Below are positions 7,207-9,894 of a DNA stretch of 9,894 nt, one piece after another. Source of the stretch: Chloroflexota bacterium (GTDB taxonomy: Bacteria; Chloroflexota; UBA5177; JANWHV01); NCBI GenBank assembly GCA_025450255.1, contig JANWHV010000227.1, positions 1 to 9,894 on the forward strand. The letters are read 5' to 3'. The notes beneath the pieces were generated by a model, which saw nothing but the letters and a program-made list of their open reading frames with translations, ran no database searches and was not told the origin of the DNA. Position numbers and translations under genes: made by a program. Positions within the stretch are counted from its first letter, which is position 1. Each line of letters begins with the position of its first letter.

Positions 7207-7644
7207 ATGAACCGTACCGAGCCGCCTCGGGCTCCGTCCGAGGGGTCGCCGCCGCTCAGGGTATTGGTCGCCAAACCCGGGCTCGATGGGCACGATCGCG
7301 GCGCGAAGGTGATCGCGCGCGCGCTGAAAGACGCCGGCATGGAGGTTATCTATACCGGACTTCGTCAGACTCCGGAACAGATCGCGAGCGCCGCCGTGCA
7401 AGAAGATGTGTCGGTAATCTGCCTCAGCATTCTGTCGGGGGCGCACATGACCCTGCTGCCGAAGGTTGTCGACCTGCTTCGCAAGCAGGACGCGGGCGAT
7501 ATTCTGATATTGGCTGGAGGAACCATCCCCGCCGCCGATATTCCGCGCCTCAAGGATGCCGGAATCGCCGAGGTGTTCACTCCTGGTACCGACACGCGCG
7601 ACGTGGTTGCGTACATACGCGACCACGTTTTGGCGCCAACCTGA
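7207..7644 (+). CDS. icmB: B12-dependent acyl-CoA mutase, cobalamin-binding small subunit
   Basis: A 145-residue Rossmann-like B12-binding domain that carries adenosylcobalamin to the catalytic subunit encoded just upstream. The base-off/His-on signature is complete: DGHDRG (27-32) with H29 as the lower axial cobalt ligand, the S-x-L motif S74-I75-L76, and the GG of AGGTIP (103-108). The length matches stand-alone IcmB proteins (about 136 aa) after a short Pro-rich N-terminal tail. ATG 7207 is chosen because GGAGGAG (7192-7198) stands 8 nt before it; a TTG at 7126 would add 27 codons with no ribosome site and no family support. The 96-nt gap from the catalytic subunit contains no clear promoter, so the two are probably one transcript. 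It might also serve other mutases elsewhere in the genome, and a small-subunit methylmalonyl-CoA mutase label cannot be excluded from this chain alone. Confidence 0.92.
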   Translation: MNRTEPPRAPSEGSPPLRVLVAKPGLDGHDRGAKVIARALKDAGMEVIYTGLRQTPEQIASAAVQEDVSVICLSILSGAHMTLLPKVVDLLRKQDAGDILILAGGTIPAADIPRLKDAGIAEVFTPGTDTRDVVAYIRDHVLAPT

Positions 7645-7651
7645 GGTTGGC
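7635..7651 (+). other. Perfect hairpin spanning the icmB stop codon
   Basis: GCCAACC (7635-7641) and GGTTGGC (7645-7651) form a perfect 7-bp stem whose 3-nt loop is exactly the TGA stop codon (7642-7644). The following bases are GC-rich (a GGCCGGCC palindrome at 7649-7656) with no U tract, so this is not a typical intrinsic terminator. It could protect the 3' end of the icmAB message or dampen read-through to polX. Confidence 0.4.
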
Positions 7652-7743
7652 CGGCCGGTCTCTCGCGCCCATGCCGGCGCTGAGGTCGCGCCGCGATCTC
7701 GGGCTGCCGAATAGGTATGCCGCATGAAGCTGGAGAGAAATCA

Positions 7744-9468
7744 GTGCTCAACATTCAGGTCGCGGCGGCCCTGGAGGAGATCGCCAATCTTCTTGAGATG
7801 ACCGGTGAGAACGTATTTCGCATTCGCGCCTACCAGCGCGCGGCGGAGACGATAGCAGACCTGCGTGAGCCCGTGGGAAGCATTCTTGCTCGCGACGAGC
7901 ATGGCGTGCCCGGCGTTGGCGGTGGCATTGCCGACCATATCCGCGAGCTACTGGAAACCGGCACCACCAAGCTCAGTATTGCGCTGCACGAGAAGTTCCC
8001 TCCAGACGTTGTGGCGCTGTTGCAGGTGCCCGGCGTCGGCCCAAAACTGGCCGCTCGTGTCTATCAGGAGCTTGGCGTGGCGAACCTCGACATGCTTGAC
8101 ACGGCGGCCAGAGACGGCAGGCTGGCGTCGCTCTCCAGGGTTGGCGCGAAATCGGCCGCGAATATCGCGCGAAATATCGAGGCGTTTAAGCAGCGGTCCG
8201 GCCGCGTGCCGATCGGCATAGCCCTTCCAATAGCCGAGGACATCATCACGGCGCTCAACGCGGGCGGCGGCGTCAAGCACTTGACCGCGGCGGGAAGTCT
8301 CAGGCGTTTCCAGGAAACTATCGGCGACCTCGATTTCGTAGGCGTGTCGGATGACCCAAAGTCCGTCATGGACCTTCTCGTCAGCCTGCCCGTTGTCGAC
8401 CGGATTCTTGGCCACGGCCTGACGAAGACCAGCGTCATTCTGCACGGAGGCCTGCAGCTCGATCTCCGCCTCGTCGAGCCGCGTGATTTTGGCTCGCTCT
8501 TGCAGCACTTTACGGGCAACGCCCAACATAACATCCTGCTGCGCGAATACGCCGTGGCGCGCGGCCTGAAGGTGAGCGAATACGGGCTTGAGGACGTAGC
8601 GGCGGGGACAACAAGGCATTTTGAGGACGAAGCCGGAATCTACGCCGCGCTCGATCTGCAATTCATCCCGACTGAGCTTCGCCAGGGTCGCGATGAGATC
8701 CGGCTAGCCGCGAAGGGCGCCCTGCCAACCCTCGTCGAATGCGCCGACATCAAGGGCGACCTGCACATGCACACCACCTGGAGCGACGGTTCGGCAAGCA
8801 TAGAGGAGATGATTCAATCGGCAGTCGCGCGCGGCTACGCGTATATGGCGATTTCCGACCACTCCGGCGGCCTCGGCGTGGCGCGTGGACTTACCGTCGA
8901 CCGTCTGAAAGCCCAGGCGAAAGAAATCCGTGCCGTCGCCGCCCGTTACCCAGGCATCCGCGTCTTCACCGCGTCAGAAGTTGACATCCGCGCCGACGGC
9001 ACGATGGATTTTCCGGATGATGTTCTGGCCGATCTGGATTTAGTCATCGCTTCCATTCACTCCGCCATGAACCAATCGCACGACGAGGTGACGGCGCGAT
9101 TGCTGCGCGCGATCGAGAATCCTCATGTCGATATCATTGGTCACCCGACGACGAGAATCGTCGGCGGCCGCGAGGGCGTGGAGTTCGACCGAACGGCTGT
9201 GTTCGCCGCCGCCGCGCGCACGCGCACGGCGTTAGAGGTTAACGCGAATCCATCACGGCTCGACCTGCGGGATTCGGACGCGCGGCTGGCCCTGGACGCG
9301 GGCGCGAAGCTGACAATCGACACTGACGCTCACGTGCAGAGCAACATGGGGTTCATGGAATATGGCGTGAGGACGGCGCGGCGCGGCGGCGCTCGCGCCG
9401 AGGACGTCTGGAACGCGGCGCCCGTCGAGAGGCTTGCGGAGTGGCTTGGCCGCGACCACGAGCGTTAG
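7744..9468 (+). CDS. polX: DNA polymerase X family protein with C-terminal PHP domain (PolX)
   Basis: A 574-residue bacterial PolX, a gap-filling repair polymerase joined to a metal-dependent PHP 3'-5' exonuclease or phosphoesterase. The order is N-terminal 8-kDa-type domain (EEIANLLEM to RAAETI, 11-37); helix-hairpin-helix segments GVPGVGGGIA (54-63) and QVPGVGPKLA (94-103); palm GSLRRFQETIGDLDFV (184-199) with D195 and D197, and the third carboxylate D240; then PHP from about 336. PHP metal ligands are visible as H341/H343, D348, D372-H373, E412, H439, H467, D528 and H530, so both active sites look intact. Length is as in Bacillus PolX (about 570). GTG 7744 is chosen because GGAGAG (7732-7737) lies 6 nt upstream and the family begins just before the EEIA helix; ATG 7717 would add nine residues with a weak ribosome site. 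It lies 99 bp after icmB, with no obvious functional link. Confidence 0.93.
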   Translation: MLNIQVAAALEEIANLLEMTGENVFRIRAYQRAAETIADLREPVGSILARDEHGVPGVGGGIADHIRELLETGTTKLSIALHEKFPPDVVALLQVPGVGPKLAARVYQELGVANLDMLDTAARDGRLASLSRVGAKSAANIARNIEAFKQRSGRVPIGIALPIAEDIITALNAGGGVKHLTAAGSLRRFQETIGDLDFVGVSDDPKSVMDLLVSLPVVDRILGHGLTKTSVILHGGLQLDLRLVEPRDFGSLLQHFTGNAQHNILLREYAVARGLKVSEYGLEDVAAGTTRHFEDEAGIYAALDLQFIPTELRQGRDEIRLAAKGALPTLVECADIKGDLHMHTTWSDGSASIEEMIQSAVARGYAYMAISDHSGGLGVARGLTVDRLKAQAKEIRAVAARYPGIRVFTASEVDIRADGTMDFPDDVLADLDLVIASIHSAMNQSHDEVTARLLRAIENPHVDIIGHPTTRIVGGREGVEFDRTAVFAAAARTRTALEVNANPSRLDLRDSDARLALDAGAKLTIDTDAHVQSNMGFMEYGVRTARRGGARAEDVWNAAPVERLAEWLGRDHER

Positions 9469-9508
9469 CGCCTCGGACCCACGAGTAAAGGTTCGTTGTG
9501 AACGTCTG

Positions 9509-9517
9509 TGCTAGACT
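9509..9517 (+). promoter_or_regulatory. Possible extended -10 promoter of the small membrane protein gene
   Basis: TGC-TAGACT at 9509-9517 resembles an extended -10 element, with no good -35. GTTC (9491-9494) and GAAC (9500-9503) form a small inverted repeat just upstream that could be an operator. The leader from about 9524 to 9620 contains one 5-bp hairpin (GCCGC 9547-9551 with GCGGC 9558-9562). The rest of the 152-bp gap after polX shows nothing else. Confidence 0.3.
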
Positions 9518-9620
9518 GGAGTGGTCGATACGGCTCTGTTGTAGACGCCGCAAGACAGCGGCCGGCTAATCGAGGAACATTTGTGGTAGCTGGGAAGACG
9601 TAGTAGAGGTGGTTTCGACA

Positions 9621-9881
9621 ATGGCCGTTCAGTTTCCCAAGAGCGCCCTTCTTGTCGCGATCCCCGTGGCCCTGGTGGCCGCCGCCGTTGTGCAGCGGCG
9701 ACGCAACGGTGGAGATGCGGTTGCCAAGCTGAAAGTCGCCGGCAAGGCGACCGCAAAGCGACATAAACCAAAGAGCAGGATGCGTTATTATGGCCTTGGA
9801 CTGCTGATCAATGCCCTTGAGCGTGACAGCACGCGGAAGGCCGTTATCGCCGGCTTGAAGTTGGCGCAACGGCGCGCCTGA
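9621..9881 (+). CDS. Small basic membrane protein of unknown function
   Basis: I do not recognise this 86-residue protein. Residues 8-24 form one hydrophobic, Ala/Val/Leu-rich membrane span, followed at once by RRR (26-28), so by the positive-inside rule the tail should be cytosolic. The tail is strongly basic (Lys/Arg from 36 to 54) and ends with a second amphipathic or weakly hydrophobic stretch (YYGLGLLINAL, 56-66) and a basic helix (AVIAGLKLAQRRA). No Cys or metal motif is seen. ATG 9621 has GAGGTGG (9606-9612) 8 nt upstream; a GTG at 9609, four codons earlier, overlaps that site and is unlikely. The good ribosome site, the upstream gap with promoter-like sequence and sensible composition argue that it is a real gene. 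Binding to nucleic acid or acidic lipid would fit its charge but is a guess. Confidence 0.65.
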   Translation: MAVQFPKSALLVAIPVALVAAAVVQRRRNGGDAVAKLKVAGKATAKRHKPKSRMRYYGLGLLINALERDSTRKAVIAGLKLAQRRA

Positions 9882-9894
9882 CCTCACCCGCGCC

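Noticed and set aside
6925..7725. Open antisense frame of 266 codons across the icmA end and icmB
   Set aside because: The B12-binding motif and the ribosome site are on the plus strand; the antisense product is Arg-rich with no recognisable domain.
7948..8661. Open antisense frame of 237 codons opposite polX
   Set aside because: The plus frame encodes intact HhH and palm motifs; the antisense frame is a codon-bias shadow.

Overview
The window is GC-rich bacterial chromosome, densely coding, with seven protein genes and no RNA gene, CRISPR array, insertion sequence or integrase that I can see. Starts are ATG or GTG behind clear purine-rich Shine-Dalgarno sequences (GGGAGG, GGAAGG, GGAGGAG). 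The mix of an Agl23-type membrane protein, an RecX, a type I-beta DAHP synthase, a two-subunit B12 mutase and a PHP-containing PolX would suit Chloroflexota or Armatimonadota. That placement is an inference from gene content and has no marker gene behind it.

Layout. Positions 1-1627 (minus strand) hold the N-terminal 542 codons of a large polytopic GT-C-type protein of the Agl23 family, which runs off the left edge. A 147-bp divergent gap with a good sigma70-like promoter on the minus strand separates it from recX (1775-2413, plus). All remaining genes are on the plus strand. After a 179-bp gap come aroF, a feedback-type DAHP synthase (2593-3621), and, 2 bp later, a second GT-C membrane glycosyltransferase (3624-5375). 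A 79-bp gap with a TATACT -10 box leads to a B12-dependent acyl-CoA mutase in two parts: catalytic subunit 5455-7110 and cobalamin-binding subunit 7207-7644. Next are DNA polymerase X with a PHP domain (7744-9468) and a small basic single-span membrane protein (9621-9881).

The most useful reading concerns the mutase. Family similarity alone would give 'methylmalonyl-CoA mutase', but the two substrate-specificity positions are Phe81 and Gln199. These are the isobutyryl-CoA mutase pair, not the Tyr/Arg pair of methylmalonyl-CoA mutase. The sizes (551 + 145 aa) match the IcmA/IcmB arrangement. The pair would interconvert isobutyryl-CoA and n-butyryl-CoA, linking valine breakdown or branched acyl chains to straight-chain metabolism.

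The other genes are mostly independent housekeeping functions: recombination control, aromatic amino acid entry, surface or lipid-linked glycosylation, and base-excision-type repair. The two GT-C proteins may both act in envelope glycosylation, but nothing in the window proves they share a pathway. No intergenic stretch exceeds 300 bases. I found no convincing undescribed multi-gene system here.
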